Shown here in pieces: positions 7,698 to 15,227 of a DNA stretch of 64,000 nucleotides; position 1 is the stretch's first letter, and each line of letters starts with the position of its first letter. Made by a program: the position numbers and the translations under genes. A model generated the notes under the pieces. The model made no database searches. It saw only the letters and a program-made list of their open reading frames with translations, and was not told the DNA's origin. The DNA is from Aliidiomarina quisquiliarum (lineage in GTDB: Bacteria > Pseudomonadota > Gammaproteobacteria > Enterobacterales > Alteromonadaceae): positions 248,420-312,419 of the forward strand of contig NZ_JAMFTN010000010.1 of assembly GCF_023922585.1 (NCBI RefSeq). The letters run 5' to 3'.

Positions 7698-8138
7698 TTA
7701 AACCTGTGCTTTTAGCTTATCCAGATCGTATTTTTGACCTAACCAAGCCACCAATTGAGCTGGACTCTCGTGCTGCTCAAATGACGTTTTAAGCTGGTCT
7801 AAACTCAGGATGTCATCCAATGTCAGACCGTACTGGTCTTGTAACTGAGTAGACACCTCGTGTTGATATTGCAGCCAGGCCCGCTCAAAAGCGGTTTGCT
7901 GCAATGCCATGTTTGGAACAAATACCATGGCCGTTACCCAAGCTCCTTGTGCGTCCGCATCTGCGATCAAAACAGGGTTCTTGGGGATCACGACACTATG
8001 TGTTGAGTACGATCGTTGTACTAACGTTCGACAACACGCCACTTCTGGTATCGATTCACTTTCAACCGCATCAGTCACACCACGAAAATGTGCTTCAAAC
8101 TGGTTCAGTTGGCTGGGGTTATGGATGGTTGATTGCAT
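7698..8138 (-). CDS. Conserved ICE hypothetical protein, 146 aa
   Basis: Not recognised. A soluble protein opening MQSTIHNPSQLNQF, with a mixed first half (VVIPKNPVLIADADAQGAWVTAMVFV) and a helical, glutamine-rich second half (YQHEVSTQLQDQYGLTLDDILSL) ending DLDKLKAQV. It sits between the DUF3150-like and cobT-like genes and has its own two-hairpin leader. AGAGGA precedes the ATG by seven bases. Its conserved place next to the CobST-like pair suggests a shared complex; nothing in the sequence proves it. Confidence 0.6.
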   Translation of the reverse strand: MQSTIHNPSQLNQFEAHFRGVTDAVESESIPEVACCRTLVQRSYSTHSVVIPKNPVLIADADAQGAWVTAMVFVPNMALQQTAFERAWLQYQHEVSTQLQDQYGLTLDDILSLDQLKTSFEQHESPAQLVAWLGQKYDLDKLKAQV

Positions 8139-8142
8139 AATT

Positions 8143-8196
8143 TCCTCTTACATAGTTCAGAGGACATGCGCCCTTAAGGGCAACATGCCCTCAAGG
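8143..8196 (-). promoter_or_regulatory. Two-hairpin leader of the 146-aa gene, SD buried
   Basis: Distal hairpin 8196-8172: CCTTGAGGGC pairs with GCCCTTAAGG with one G-U pair and an ATGTT loop. Proximal hairpin 8164-8143: TCCTCT pairs with AGAGGA, the Shine-Dalgarno itself, around a 10-nt loop. Confidence 0.65.
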
Positions 8197-8199
8197 ACG

Positions 8200-9153
8200 T
8201 TAGAAATAAAATGAGTTTGGTACAGTCGAACCAAGGTTTGGTCTGACGGTTGGTTGTGGTATTGCACGTAAGTTATCTGCCTGAGCAGATACTGGCTGTG
8301 CGGGTTTAGGTTCAGGTTTGGGCATCAGTTGTCTGATATCCAATTGACCTTCACCGTGCATTCTCATCTTGTCTGGATCAGACAAAATTAAAATGGTCGC
8401 CATCAGTTCGTGATAGAGATTGTCTGTCACAGGGCCGGTCTTCGGCAGACGAACAAATAAATTGTCCATCGCTTCAACCATTGGCTGAACTCGGTGATCC
8501 AGGAATGACAAACCATCCAACTTGTCTCTTAACCGCTTCAGAGGATTAAGAGCTCGCTGGCTGATTTGATTCTTACCTGCAACGGAACGCTCAAACAGTT
8601 CATTGGCATCACGAGCCACCTCCCTAAAGAGGGTGTGTCCCATGCCATTGACCTTGTCATCTAATCCACCAGCTTGTTCAGCTGGTTGCATTCGATAAAT
8701 GGCATAATCGAACTGAAGCCGTTGTTCCACGTCTTCGATGGGTGATAATGCACGTCGGATTGCATCTGCAAATTCCGGGTGTTTCGCAACCCAGTCAAAC
8801 GTCACCTGATCATAGTTGTCCAAGAACAACTGCTTACACTGCGCAAACTCCTGACCGATCCGGTCAAGCTCTGGAACAATCTGATCAATTCGGTCTTCAG
8901 GGACGGCATAGCCACCTAAGAACCGCACGCCGACTTGCTCACACAAGCGCTGCGCTTCTTTCTTAAGCCTTTCAAAGTTCGCCAATGCCTCAGGGTCGCA
9001 AATTTTTTTACTCCCTAAGCTGGCAACATCCTTCGGTGGAAGTTGGCTGCCATTGGCTAATCTGAAATCTTCAGGCCTTAGTTTTTTTCTACCGCTCCAG
9101 ATGGAACAGTCGATGTGACAAATCAAAAGTTTGTCGAGGGTTTGAATACTCAT
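8200..9153 (-). CDS. DUF3150-like protein
   Basis: A 317-residue protein of the DUF3150 type often found beside cobS-like genes on SXT/R391 and IncA/C elements. It opens MSIQTLDKLLICHIDCSIWSGRKKL and has a conserved helical core with GVRFLGGYAVPEDR, FDWVAKHPEFADAIR and a late LIFVRLPKTGP-like stretch. The last 50 residues are proline-rich and probably flexible, ending in SFYF; the WGR protein and the exonuclease of the same block also end in YF. No catalytic site is evident. The function is unknown; its conserved position suggests it belongs with the CobST-like machinery or the recombination genes. Confidence 0.7.
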   Translation of the reverse strand: MSIQTLDKLLICHIDCSIWSGRKKLRPEDFRLANGSQLPPKDVASLGSKKICDPEALANFERLKKEAQRLCEQVGVRFLGGYAVPEDRIDQIVPELDRIGQEFAQCKQLFLDNYDQVTFDWVAKHPEFADAIRRALSPIEDVEQRLQFDYAIYRMQPAEQAGGLDDKVNGMGHTLFREVARDANELFERSVAGKNQISQRALNPLKRLRDKLDGLSFLDHRVQPMVEAMDNLFVRLPKTGPVTDNLYHELMATILILSDPDKMRMHGEGQLDIRQLMPKPEPKPAQPVSAQADNLRAIPQPTVRPNLGSTVPNSFYF

Positions 9154-9154
9154 A

Positions 9155-9219
9155 GTGCATCCTCATGCGAGATGGGGACGCACCACTCCCAGCAGGAGCA
9201 ATGGCCCCCGTTTGGGTGG
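9155..9219 (-). promoter_or_regulatory. Two-hairpin leader of the DUF3150-like gene, SD buried
   Basis: Distal hairpin 9219-9184: CCCA closes on TGGG around GGGGGC/GCTCCT with two G-U pairs. Proximal hairpin 9183-9155: GTGC pairs with GCAC, and an inner CAT-CTC/GAG-ATG stem with one bulge encloses the GAGGAT ribosome site. Confidence 0.55.
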
Positions 9220-9251
9220 TAGTAGTTGACGCGCTAATGGCAACATCACTA

Positions 9252-10019
9252 TCAGAAATAGTAATTTTGCGAATCAGGCGACGATTGGTTGAGATCGATC
9301 TTCGCAGGCATTAAGTCCAGTGCTTCAGCTATCGGGCGAACCCGCTCTAAATCACTGCCTAGCAAACGCAATACATCTTTTTCCAACTTCAGTTGGTCGG
9401 ATACTTCTATCCCTTCAGGACTCGCTACTGTAAGCGAACACAGTGGTGGTAATTGACGCTTAAAGGCCAGTAACAGCAACAATGGCCACGGGCCATCATC
9501 AGTGTTAACAATGCCAGCGCCTTCACCTGACACCATGCTGATTTGATTGGTACTAGGTAATCCGCTTTTGCAAAACGCTAATGACCATTCTCCAATCCTG
9601 ACCTGGTTATCATCAATAACAGCCAAGCCATAGGCTTCAAGCAGCTTTGCCATATCGAACAACGCTTTTTGCGCCAGCGAGATTTGGCCATTGACGTCCT
9701 TGCGAGTACGAAACTCCCAACTGACGTTATTGGCGCACGCGACGCTATCAAGCGCATTTGAGAGTTCAAATGGCCGCCCTTGATGATCAATACCGACGTG
9801 TCCAACAAATCGATAACCCTTGTTGATTTTCTCATTGATTCGTCGGTCTGCTTCAGCGTTAGGATCAGTCGAATCAATCAATCGCTGCTGCGACAATTGA
9901 CCGGCTTTTCCAAACCGAACTTCAATCTCCTGGTTATCTGCTCCAACATAAATGGCCCATTCTTTGGCTGTCCCATCAGAATGACTGTAACGGTAAAGAG
10001 CAAAGCACTTTTCCATCAT
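9252..10019 (-). CDS. WGR-domain protein
   Basis: A protein of about 255 residues whose first 75 form a WGR-type domain (YRYSHSDGTAKEWAIYVGADNQEIEVRFGKAG is within it). In PARP and other proteins WGR modules bind nucleic acid ends; here that role is inferred. The rest is not recognised and ends in NYYF. The ATG at 10019 overlaps the TGA of the cobS-like gene, so translation is probably coupled; a TTG three bases earlier is in frame but lies inside that junction. This gene therefore has no hairpin leader of its own, unlike most neighbours. Confidence 0.7.
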   Translation of the reverse strand: MMEKCFALYRYSHSDGTAKEWAIYVGADNQEIEVRFGKAGQLSQQRLIDSTDPNAEADRRINEKINKGYRFVGHVGIDHQGRPFELSNALDSVACANNVSWEFRTRKDVNGQISLAQKALFDMAKLLEAYGLAVIDDNQVRIGEWSLAFCKSGLPSTNQISMVSGEGAGIVNTDDGPWPLLLLLAFKRQLPPLCSLTVASPEGIEVSDQLKLEKDVLRLLGSDLERVRPIAEALDLMPAKIDLNQSSPDSQNYYF

Positions 10020-10978
10020 CAATCCTCCCAGTGATCACCGAATACATCAGCAGCAATACGGTGAATGGCTTCTCGTTGCTCCAACTCAGCACGAGCCGTC
10101 AAAGACCGAACCAGTGCATACTCCACTGCGTTAGGAGCACCTTTAAAAGCAAGTGTTAACTTTGCCCAGCGCACCAAGGTCCGAGTGGACATGGTGATAC
10201 TAAGCTCCGCACCGCCATCCGCGCCCCCAATAAAAAGACGACGAATGTCACCAGCCACCTTCACCATTTTTTGGCGAAAGACTTCTGGCAAGCCCGGCGC
10301 AACGTTCTCCAGAATGGCTTCCTCTACAGAAGGCTCTGCATAGGTCGCTTCGATGATTCTAAAGCGATCAAGAAAAGCCAAATTCTGTTGAAGCACACCT
10401 TGATACAAGCCCGTCTGGTCACCGCTGCCCGCACTATTGCCGGTTGCGATAAAACGAAACTTGTTATGTGGCATGATGATCTCACCGCCATTTTGTGCGA
10501 TGACCAACGGGGCACCTTCCAAAATGTCATTGAGCCCAGCTAGTTCAGCAGGCTCAGCAAGATCCATTTCATTAATGATCAGCAAATGGCCATGTTTGAC
10601 AGCCAGTGCCAGCGGTCCATACACAAAGGTCATGTTGCCATTAACCAGCGTGTGGTGACCGATAAGATCGGACAACTCCAATCGACCGTGCGCAGTAATT
10701 TGCTGAACAGGCCAATTCAATCGAGAAGCAACTTGGCAAATTAGCGAGGTCTTACCGCATCCCGTGGGGCCTGTAATATACAAACCGTCACCGTCAGGGT
10801 GAGACAAGAACGCCAATACGTCACGTAAGTCTTCTTTTCTAAAAACATACTCGTCCTTGCGAACGGGAATGTTTGGATGGGTAGTGTCGGCACCAAATCC
10901 TTCCAGAACGAAAGCATCAGGAGCCGGGACATTAAACGCTTGATTCACTTGAACCAAAAATGGGGATTGTTCAGTCAT
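10019..10978 (-). CDS. cobS: CobS-like AAA+ ATPase
   Basis: A MoxR/CobS-type AAA+ ATPase of 319 residues. It has Walker A GPTGCGKTS, Walker B LLIINEMDLAEP and a sensor-1 FIATGNS. I chose the ATG at 10978 because GAGG stands six bases upstream and the protein then opens MTEQSPFLVQ; longer frames begin inside the leader. CobS-like ATPases pair with VWA proteins; the partner here is the product at 5973-7628. SXT/R391 ICEs carry this gene between the exo and radC genes. Its stop overlaps the start of the WGR gene. Confidence 0.85.
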   Translation of the reverse strand: MTEQSPFLVQVNQAFNVPAPDAFVLEGFGADTTHPNIPVRKDEYVFRKEDLRDVLAFLSHPDGDGLYITGPTGCGKTSLICQVASRLNWPVQQITAHGRLELSDLIGHHTLVNGNMTFVYGPLALAVKHGHLLIINEMDLAEPAELAGLNDILEGAPLVIAQNGGEIIMPHNKFRFIATGNSAGSGDQTGLYQGVLQQNLAFLDRFRIIEATYAEPSVEEAILENVAPGLPEVFRQKMVKVAGDIRRLFIGGADGGAELSITMSTRTLVRWAKLTLAFKGAPNAVEYALVRSLTARAELEQREAIHRIAADVFGDHWED

Positions 10979-10984
10979 GGTAAA

Positions 10985-11040
10985 CCTCATTAGTTTTGAC
11001 GAGGCCCCATGCCCCAACAGGGAATGAAGTCCCCGTCGGG
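10985..11040 (-). promoter_or_regulatory. Two-hairpin leader of cobS, SD buried
   Basis: Distal hairpin 11040-11013: CCC+GACGGGGA pairs with TCCCTGTT+GGG without a bulge, including two G-U pairs. Proximal hairpin 11004-10985: CCTCGT pairs with ATGAGG, covering the GAGG ribosome site, with one G-U pair. Confidence 0.65.
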
Positions 11041-11154
11041 TGGTGTGTTGATTATGGTATGGCTGTGTATGTAAGAGTTCAGCTCGCTCTATCATTCGTA
11101 CCCAGCATTGGCTACGAGTGAAACTGCTTTCTGATGCACTCGATGTAAGCGCAT

Positions 11155-11178
11155 GAGAAAGGAGCCGAAATCGGCTCC
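11155..11178 (-). terminator. Possible terminator after exo
   Basis: GGAGCC and GGCTCC (11161-11178) form a stem around GAAATC, extendable by two pairs. On the minus strand it is followed by TTTCTC, a weak T-tract. It lies ten bases after the exo stop. Confidence 0.55.
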
Positions 11179-11187
11179 AAGTGAACG

Positions 11188-12204
11188 TTAAAAGTAAAAT
11201 GAGCTCGGCGAGTCACCTGGCAGAACCAAGTTATCTTGCTCAAGACTGATTTTGATTGGTGTTTCAACGGGCTGCTCTGGCTTATTGGTGCTAATGCGCA
11301 ACCGCTCTTGTGGCGCTTTTCGGTAAGCGGCTAAAACCTGTTCATCCAGCTCGCCTAACTTATCGGTGGCCAATTGCTTATAGTCCACCGTGCCCGCCAT
11401 CATGTAGCGGCTGAGTTTGACCCCAGCATAGTCGGCATGAGCGTAGTTACCCATCATGGCGACCAATTTTGACTGGGCGTCTCGCATTTCCTCTTTCAAA
11501 GATTTAATGTGATTTTCCAGTCGGACCACTTCGGCATGTGCTGAGCAATACTGTCGAGACAGCGATGTCCAACGGTATTGGGCTTCACCCTTGGGAACAA
11601 AACAATCTTGCTCAGGGCATTTTGACGGTTCTTTTTTGGTCTGTACTAACTCCCAAAACTGAAGCGCTGTTTCTTGCAACTCAGTTAAGAACGCCGCGTC
11701 TCGTTGTATTTCAAACTCAATCAGTTGATCCTCAAAATAGAAAACCAACCAACCTCGCGTGCTATTGGCGACCAGTATTTGATGCTGTACCTGCACCCAA
11801 TACAACTGGTACGCCTCGCTTTGTTCTCGGTGAACTTGCACATCCTCAAAAACTGACTGGCAAGGACATTTCAGTTCAACGGGTTCGCCCGCATCGTTGA
11901 TGCCATCAAAGCTGGCTCGAAAGATTGCGTTATGATCGGCTTCTGCACATAGAGGCAGAAGAAAGTCATTATGCGCATTCTCAAATGCTCGCCTTGCTTG
12001 AGGCTCCAACCGTATACCGCGAAGCACATTAGGATTATTCGACAGGTCTTCCGGTAATACGAATCCCGTTTTTTCTGCCCATAATCGCCAAGGTGTTTTG
12101 TAGGGTGAACGCCCCATAATAATTGGGGCTTCAGATGCCGTAACCCCTGCAATGCGCCACTGGTGCCATGCAGGAGTACGTTGTGATAGGTCGATAACCT
12201 TCAT
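11188..12204 (-). CDS. exo: YqaJ-type (lambda exonuclease-like) recombinase exonuclease
   Basis: A 338-residue YqaJ-family nuclease. The N-terminal signature GVTASEAPIIMGRSPYKTP (about 20-38), the acidic DGIND followed by PVELKCPCQS with the catalytic E-x-K (about 112-114), and the later YWVQVQHQILV are all present. The C-terminal third is a coiled-coil and ends SSFYF. Lambda-type exonucleases resect duplex ends to expose 3' strands for the annealing protein; the partner is the Bet protein encoded upstream. In SXT this pair mediates ICE-to-ICE recombination and produces hybrid elements. It is preceded by a two-hairpin leader. Confidence 0.9.
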   Translation of the reverse strand: MKVIDLSQRTPAWHQWRIAGVTASEAPIIMGRSPYKTPWRLWAEKTGFVLPEDLSNNPNVLRGIRLEPQARRAFENAHNDFLLPLCAEADHNAIFRASFDGINDAGEPVELKCPCQSVFEDVQVHREQSEAYQLYWVQVQHQILVANSTRGWLVFYFEDQLIEFEIQRDAAFLTELQETALQFWELVQTKKEPSKCPEQDCFVPKGEAQYRWTSLSRQYCSAHAEVVRLENHIKSLKEEMRDAQSKLVAMMGNYAHADYAGVKLSRYMMAGTVDYKQLATDKLGELDEQVLAAYRKAPQERLRISTNKPEQPVETPIKISLEQDNLVLPGDSPSSFYF

Positions 12205-12208
12205 ATTG

Positions 12209-12256
12209 CCTCCTTTGAGGGGAGACTCCCCTGAAGGAGAGAACTCCCCTTCAGGG
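12209..12256 (-). promoter_or_regulatory. Two-hairpin leader of exo, SD buried
   Basis: Distal hairpin 12256-12228: CCCTGAAGG pairs perfectly with CCTTCAGGG. Proximal hairpin 12220-12209: CCTC pairs with GAGG of the AGGAGG ribosome site around a four-base loop. Confidence 0.65.
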
Positions 12257-12264
12257 TTTAGTGG

Positions 12265-12408
12265 TTACTTTGCAGCTTGTGCTAACGCTGTTTGATGCTG
12301 AACAACACTTGTTTGAACCGAATCAATTGCCGCTATACCGGCTTGAATCGAACCTAAGACAAGGGCAACAACCAATACGAAGCGAAAAAGTGAGGCTGAT
12401 TTAGTCAT
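12265..12408 (-). CDS. Small hydrophobic protein, 47 aa
   Basis: A short frame of 47 codons that opens MTKSASLFRFVLVVALVLGS and ends QTALAQAAK. It has one N-terminal hydrophobic segment, either a signal peptide with a possible cut after IAA or GIA, or a single membrane anchor. A ribosome site GGAG lies upstream and it has the full two-hairpin leader seen before its neighbours, which is the main argument that it is translated. It lies between bet and exo. No family is recognised and no function is proposed. Confidence 0.6.
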   Translation of the reverse strand: MTKSASLFRFVLVVALVLGSIQAGIAAIDSVQTSVVQHQTALAQAAK

Positions 12409-12467
12409 GGAAGATCTCCAAAAAAAGACGAGACCTTCCCCCTGACGGGAGAATAATCCCGCCAGGG
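12409..12467 (-). promoter_or_regulatory. Two-hairpin leader of the 47-aa gene, SD buried
   Basis: Distal hairpin 12467-12440: CCCTGGCGGGA pairs with TCCCGTCAGGG over 11 positions with one G-U pair. Proximal hairpin 12439-12409: GGAAGGTCTC pairs with GAGATCTTCC over 10 positions with one G-U pair and an 11-nt T-rich loop. The GGAGA ribosome site is inside the second stem. The two stems are directly adjacent. Confidence 0.7.
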
Positions 12468-12489
12468 TTAGTAAAATGAATGCGTGGCG

Positions 12490-13308
12490 CTAAGAAGCTA
12501 AAGGCTGTGTGAGCGCTTTGGCTGCCTGTTGCTGTGCATTAAAGATTTCTTGTTTCGCAAACGTCAGCTCAACACCTTGAAAATGTTCATTGGCATATTC
12601 CAATGCACTATTCCATGCGTTTGAAGCTTCCGCCCGCTCGATAAGCTTGTAAACAAGCCCTCGGGTTCGATCATCAACTTGCTCGGGTGAAATCACCGAT
12701 GGCTCAACAACGTGTGTTGCTTGGCCTTCGATAATTCGCTCCGCTTCGTCTTGATCGAAAATTCCCACAAAGCCAAACGCAATGCGGGAACACTGGATCA
12801 TGGATTTATGTCTTAGCATTCGCTTAGTGTGCGTCTGCCATGGACCATCTACCCGGTAAGGGCCATTTTTGCCGTTACCTTCAAAAGGCGGTCGATAGAC
12901 TTCATCCAAATACTCAGTGATTTTGACTGGGTGCGAACGGTCGCGCCGATAGATGATGCATTCCATCCATTCCGGGCATTCTTTCGCGCCATCTAGGGAG
13001 ACTTTGTTTTCTGAAGTCTTAAACTCCATGCCATCAAACTGGTCGTGTTGATTGATGATGCGAGACCATCCATCGACACCTACCACTGGAATAATTCCAG
13101 CTTGTTTATCAGGGAACGCAAAAATCTCTTTGGTGAAAGGGTTCAAGCCGTACTGATCTGCAACCACCAAGAGCGCCATCATCTGCTCATTGGTCGGTGC
13201 ACTACCGTCACGTTGCTTGAATGCTGTTGCTTTTAGGGTATCGAACAGTTTGTTTGGATCGACACTAAAGCGCTCAGCAAAGCGTTGGATTAGCTTTGGT
13301 TTTTCCAT
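12490..13308 (-). CDS. bet: Bet-type single-strand annealing protein
   Basis: A 272-residue RecT/Bet-family annealing protein. The typical core runs from FSVDPNKLFDTLKATAF through EQMMALLVVADQYGLNPFTKEIFAFPDK, PVVGVDGWSRIIN, and GPWQTHTKRMLRHKSMIQCSRIAFGF. It anneals complementary strands, working with the exonuclease encoded downstream. I chose the ATG at 13308 because GGAG lies upstream and the protein opens MEKPKLIQ; a TTG-initiated form five codons longer would overlap the ribosome site. Its leader hides the SD in a GACTCC/GGAGTC hairpin. In SXT and R391 bet and exo promote formation of hybrid ICEs. Confidence 0.92.
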   Translation of the reverse strand: MEKPKLIQRFAERFSVDPNKLFDTLKATAFKQRDGSAPTNEQMMALLVVADQYGLNPFTKEIFAFPDKQAGIIPVVGVDGWSRIINQHDQFDGMEFKTSENKVSLDGAKECPEWMECIIYRRDRSHPVKITEYLDEVYRPPFEGNGKNGPYRVDGPWQTHTKRMLRHKSMIQCSRIAFGFVGIFDQDEAERIIEGQATHVVEPSVISPEQVDDRTRGLVYKLIERAEASNAWNSALEYANEHFQGVELTFAKQEIFNAQQQAAKALTQPLAS

Positions 13309-13312
13309 TGTG

Positions 13313-13368
13313 GACTCCGACAATCAAAGTGGGAGTCTGCCCCTGACGGGAAAGTACTCCCGGCTGGG
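13313..13368 (-). promoter_or_regulatory. Two-hairpin leader of bet, SD buried
   Basis: Distal hairpin 13368-13341: outer CCC/GGG and inner CGGGA/TCCCG stems separated by an imperfect internal part. Proximal hairpin 13337-13313: GACTCC pairs with GGAGTC, covering the GGAG ribosome site, with a 13-nt loop. Confidence 0.6.
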
Positions 13369-13387
13369 TTAAAGCGTTCTTGCTCGG

Positions 13388-13807
13388 TTAAAAATCTGGT
13401 TCAGGATAAGTCTGTGCCCAATTAGCTTGGGAGCCCGCATCATCCGCCGCTGATGGCTCAGATGCTTTGTTCACACTATCAAGAAGCAGAAACTCGTCCG
13501 CGTCAACTTCGGTCAATCGATGCTTAATACCATCTTTCTCCCATGAGCGCGTGCGCTGAGGCCCTTGTACAAAAAGCTTCGCTCCTTTTTGGATTAAATC
13601 TTTTGCCCTTAGCCCTAACTTAAATCCACCACGATCTCGAAAAACGACCCGATGCCATTCCGTATGCTCTTTGAGCTCATTGGATTGACGGTCGCGCCAT
13701 TTCTCAGAAGTGGCCAGTGAAATGCTGGTCACTAAATCACCTGATGGATAGGCTCGCGTCTCTGGCTCAGAGCCAACGTAGCCTATGAGTGTTACTTGGT
13801 TTTTCAT
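13388..13807 (-). CDS. ssb: Single-stranded DNA-binding protein
   Basis: A 139-residue SSB with a clear OB fold: MKNQVTLIGYVGSEPETRAYPSGD, SLATSEKWRD, EHTEWHRVVF and KLFVQGPQRTRSWEKDGIKHRL. The C terminus is acidic and ends YPEPDF, close to the DDIPF-type tail by which SSB recruits partners. It protects transferred or resected single strands and may serve the Bet/Exo pair. GAGGAG precedes the ATG. Only 15 bases separate it from the gene upstream, and it lacks the hairpin leader, so it is probably expressed with that gene. Confidence 0.92.
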   Translation of the reverse strand: MKNQVTLIGYVGSEPETRAYPSGDLVTSISLATSEKWRDRQSNELKEHTEWHRVVFRDRGGFKLGLRAKDLIQKGAKLFVQGPQRTRSWEKDGIKHRLTEVDADEFLLLDSVNKASEPSAADDAGSQANWAQTYPEPDF

Positions 13808-13822
13808 GATGTTCTCCTCGTC

Positions 13823-14149
13823 TTAGTTGAACTCTGTGCACACAGTTGCTTCTACCCGGCTGGGCAAAGAAGACTGACGACGCAGATAGGTTGGTATTTC
13901 GAGTAAAGCCATGTCGTACTGATGTGGCTCTTTGTAAAACGCAGATGTCAAACGGGGCATACCAGGAGCTTTAGGCACTGCCATTGGACGACGTTTTGGT
14001 GTTGGTGTGAGCAATCGCTTGATTTGAGTAAGCACAAATCGAAACGGGCGCACGCTTTGACGAGCAAGCAATCGCAAAAGCGACCAGCTCAGTTTTGCAA
14101 GCAACATGATGCCTGCGATTTGGATAATAAATCCGAAGATATATTCCAT
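13823..14149 (-). CDS. Small membrane-anchored ICE protein, 108 aa
   Basis: First gene of the leftward DNA-metabolism block. The N terminus, MEYIFGFIIQIAGIMLLAKLS, is one hydrophobic segment and likely a membrane anchor. A basic, proline-rich stretch follows (SVRPFRFVLTQIKRLL, PTPKRRPMAVPKAPG) and then a soluble tail. No domain is recognised. Its ribosome site AAGGAG is fully paired in an 11-bp perfect hairpin, the strongest in the series, so its translation is probably tightly controlled. It may be coupled to ssb, 15 bases downstream. Confidence 0.65.
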   Translation of the reverse strand: MEYIFGFIIQIAGIMLLAKLSWSLLRLLARQSVRPFRFVLTQIKRLLTPTPKRRPMAVPKAPGMPRLTSAFYKEPHQYDMALLEIPTYLRRQSSLPSRVEATVCTEFN

Positions 14150-14150
14150 T

Positions 14151-14213
14151 GGTGACTCCTTAAGTTGGTTTTGAAGGAGTCACCCCCAACTGGGGAAAAC
14201 TCCCCCAGCTGGG
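14151..14213 (-). promoter_or_regulatory. Two-hairpin leader of the 108-aa gene, SD fully buried
   Basis: Distal hairpin 14213-14185: CCCAGCTGGGG pairs with CCCCAGTTGGG over 11 positions with one G-U pair. Proximal hairpin 14184-14151: GGTGACTCCTT pairs perfectly with AAGGAGTCACC over 11 positions; the AAGGAG ribosome site is entirely inside the stem. The two stems are directly adjacent. Confidence 0.75.
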
Positions 14214-14516
14214 TGGTGAAAAGGCGAACCGTAAGGAACGCATGGTTGAGCATGTAAAAACATGCAGGCTATTTGTTTAAGGAGGCTAGCTACCTCTTAG
14301 TACCACTGAGAAAACTCAGCGGCGGGCTTCCTTTGAGCTCATGCTCTCAGGCGCAGATATCACTGAAACAGATCAGCAATATTTGATAGTCAGTGTAACC
14401 GTCTTATCCAGACAGGATAGTTAGAAAGATGCTCAATTCTTCCACCTAGCTGAAAGGCCATTACCTCACAGAGGATTAGTCTAGGGACTGATTATTGTCA
14501 TATCAGGAGCAAACTT
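14214..14516. promoter_or_regulatory. Divergent promoter region and structured s063-like leader
   Basis: This stretch separates two divergent transcription units. Near the left end GCATGT-aaaa-ACATGC (14250-14265) is a perfect hairpin. On the plus strand several more stems precede the s063-like gene: CTGAG/CTCAG near 14306-14319, CACTGA/TCAGTG with an inner ATCA/TGAT between about 14372 and 14406, TATCC/GGATA near 14416-14430, CCTC/GAGG near 14465-14475, and ATTAGTC/GACTGAT near 14476-14493 with one G-U pair, just before the AGGAG ribosome site. Promoters were not fixed. Confidence 0.45.
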
Positions 14517-15119
14517 ATGGCCCAAGCAAAACCCAATTACTCAAAACCCATCTTTGAACAATCATTCACAATTAACAGCTTACAGGCGCAACGTGTCGTT
14601 GACCGTGTTTTTAGACGGACGGTCAGTGCGCTTTACGGAATCGATGTCATCCTGCGCATCATTGGCGATGAGAACGAAATTGATGAAGTGGAACAGATCA
14701 TTAGCCAGTTGATCGAGGATTGCGCTAAAGCGGTAGACAACGAACAAGCTCGTTTGGACAAACTGATGGAGTCCAACGGCATCGATGAAGTACCTGACTA
14801 CACCGACCCGATTACCTTCAACGCCAAAATCAGCTCGCCTCAGGTTGGCCAGTTTGTCGGCTTAGTTCGCAAACTCGATGCGTTGATGATCTCAATGGAC
14901 ACACTCTGGTTGTCTAGCGTGCTTAGCAACAAACAACGTGTTGATGGCAACTACGCATGGCAACAGCGCATTATCAAACTTGCACGACGCATTATTGATA
15001 TCGAAATTCGAGCACGAAAATCAGCCCAAGCTAAGGGTAAAGAAGCAGAAGTTGAGCAAGCGGTGCCTTCAACCGATGACGATATCACTGAAGAGGAAAC
15101 AGATAACCCCGCCAACTAG
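14517..15119 (+). CDS. DUF1845 (s063/AcaB-like) ICE regulator-type protein
   Basis: A 200-residue protein matching the place and orientation of SXT s063, the one plus-strand backbone gene between traN and ssb. It is largely helical: FEQSFTINSLQAQRVVDRVFRR, a central SALYGIDVILRIIGDENEIDEVEQ, and a repeated LDALMISMDTLWLSSVLSNKQ section. The last 30 residues are acidic and disordered. DUF1845 proteins include AcaB of IncC plasmids, which acts in conjugation control; that link is from memory of the family, not shown here. The mRNA has a long leader with several hairpins. A terminator follows at 15141-15159. Confidence 0.7.
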   Translation: MAQAKPNYSKPIFEQSFTINSLQAQRVVDRVFRRTVSALYGIDVILRIIGDENEIDEVEQIISQLIEDCAKAVDNEQARLDKLMESNGIDEVPDYTDPITFNAKISSPQVGQFVGLVRKLDALMISMDTLWLSSVLSNKQRVDGNYAWQQRIIKLARRIIDIEIRARKSAQAKGKEAEVEQAVPSTDDDITEEETDNPAN

Positions 15120-15140
15120 CCAACTAGGCTCCCATCAACC

Positions 15141-15159
15141 AGCCCCTCTCGAAGGGGCT
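15141..15159 (+). terminator. Terminator after the s063-like gene
   Basis: AGCCCCT and AGGGGCT form a perfect 7-bp stem around CTCGA, followed by CTTCATCTT. It starts 22 bases after the stop codon and marks the border between ICE backbone and hotspot-4 cargo. Confidence 0.75.
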
Positions 15160-15227
15160 CTTCATCTTGCTGTATTTTCTATCAAAATCGTTAAAATGAA
15201 TTTAACTGTCATTTTTGGCCAATTTAC

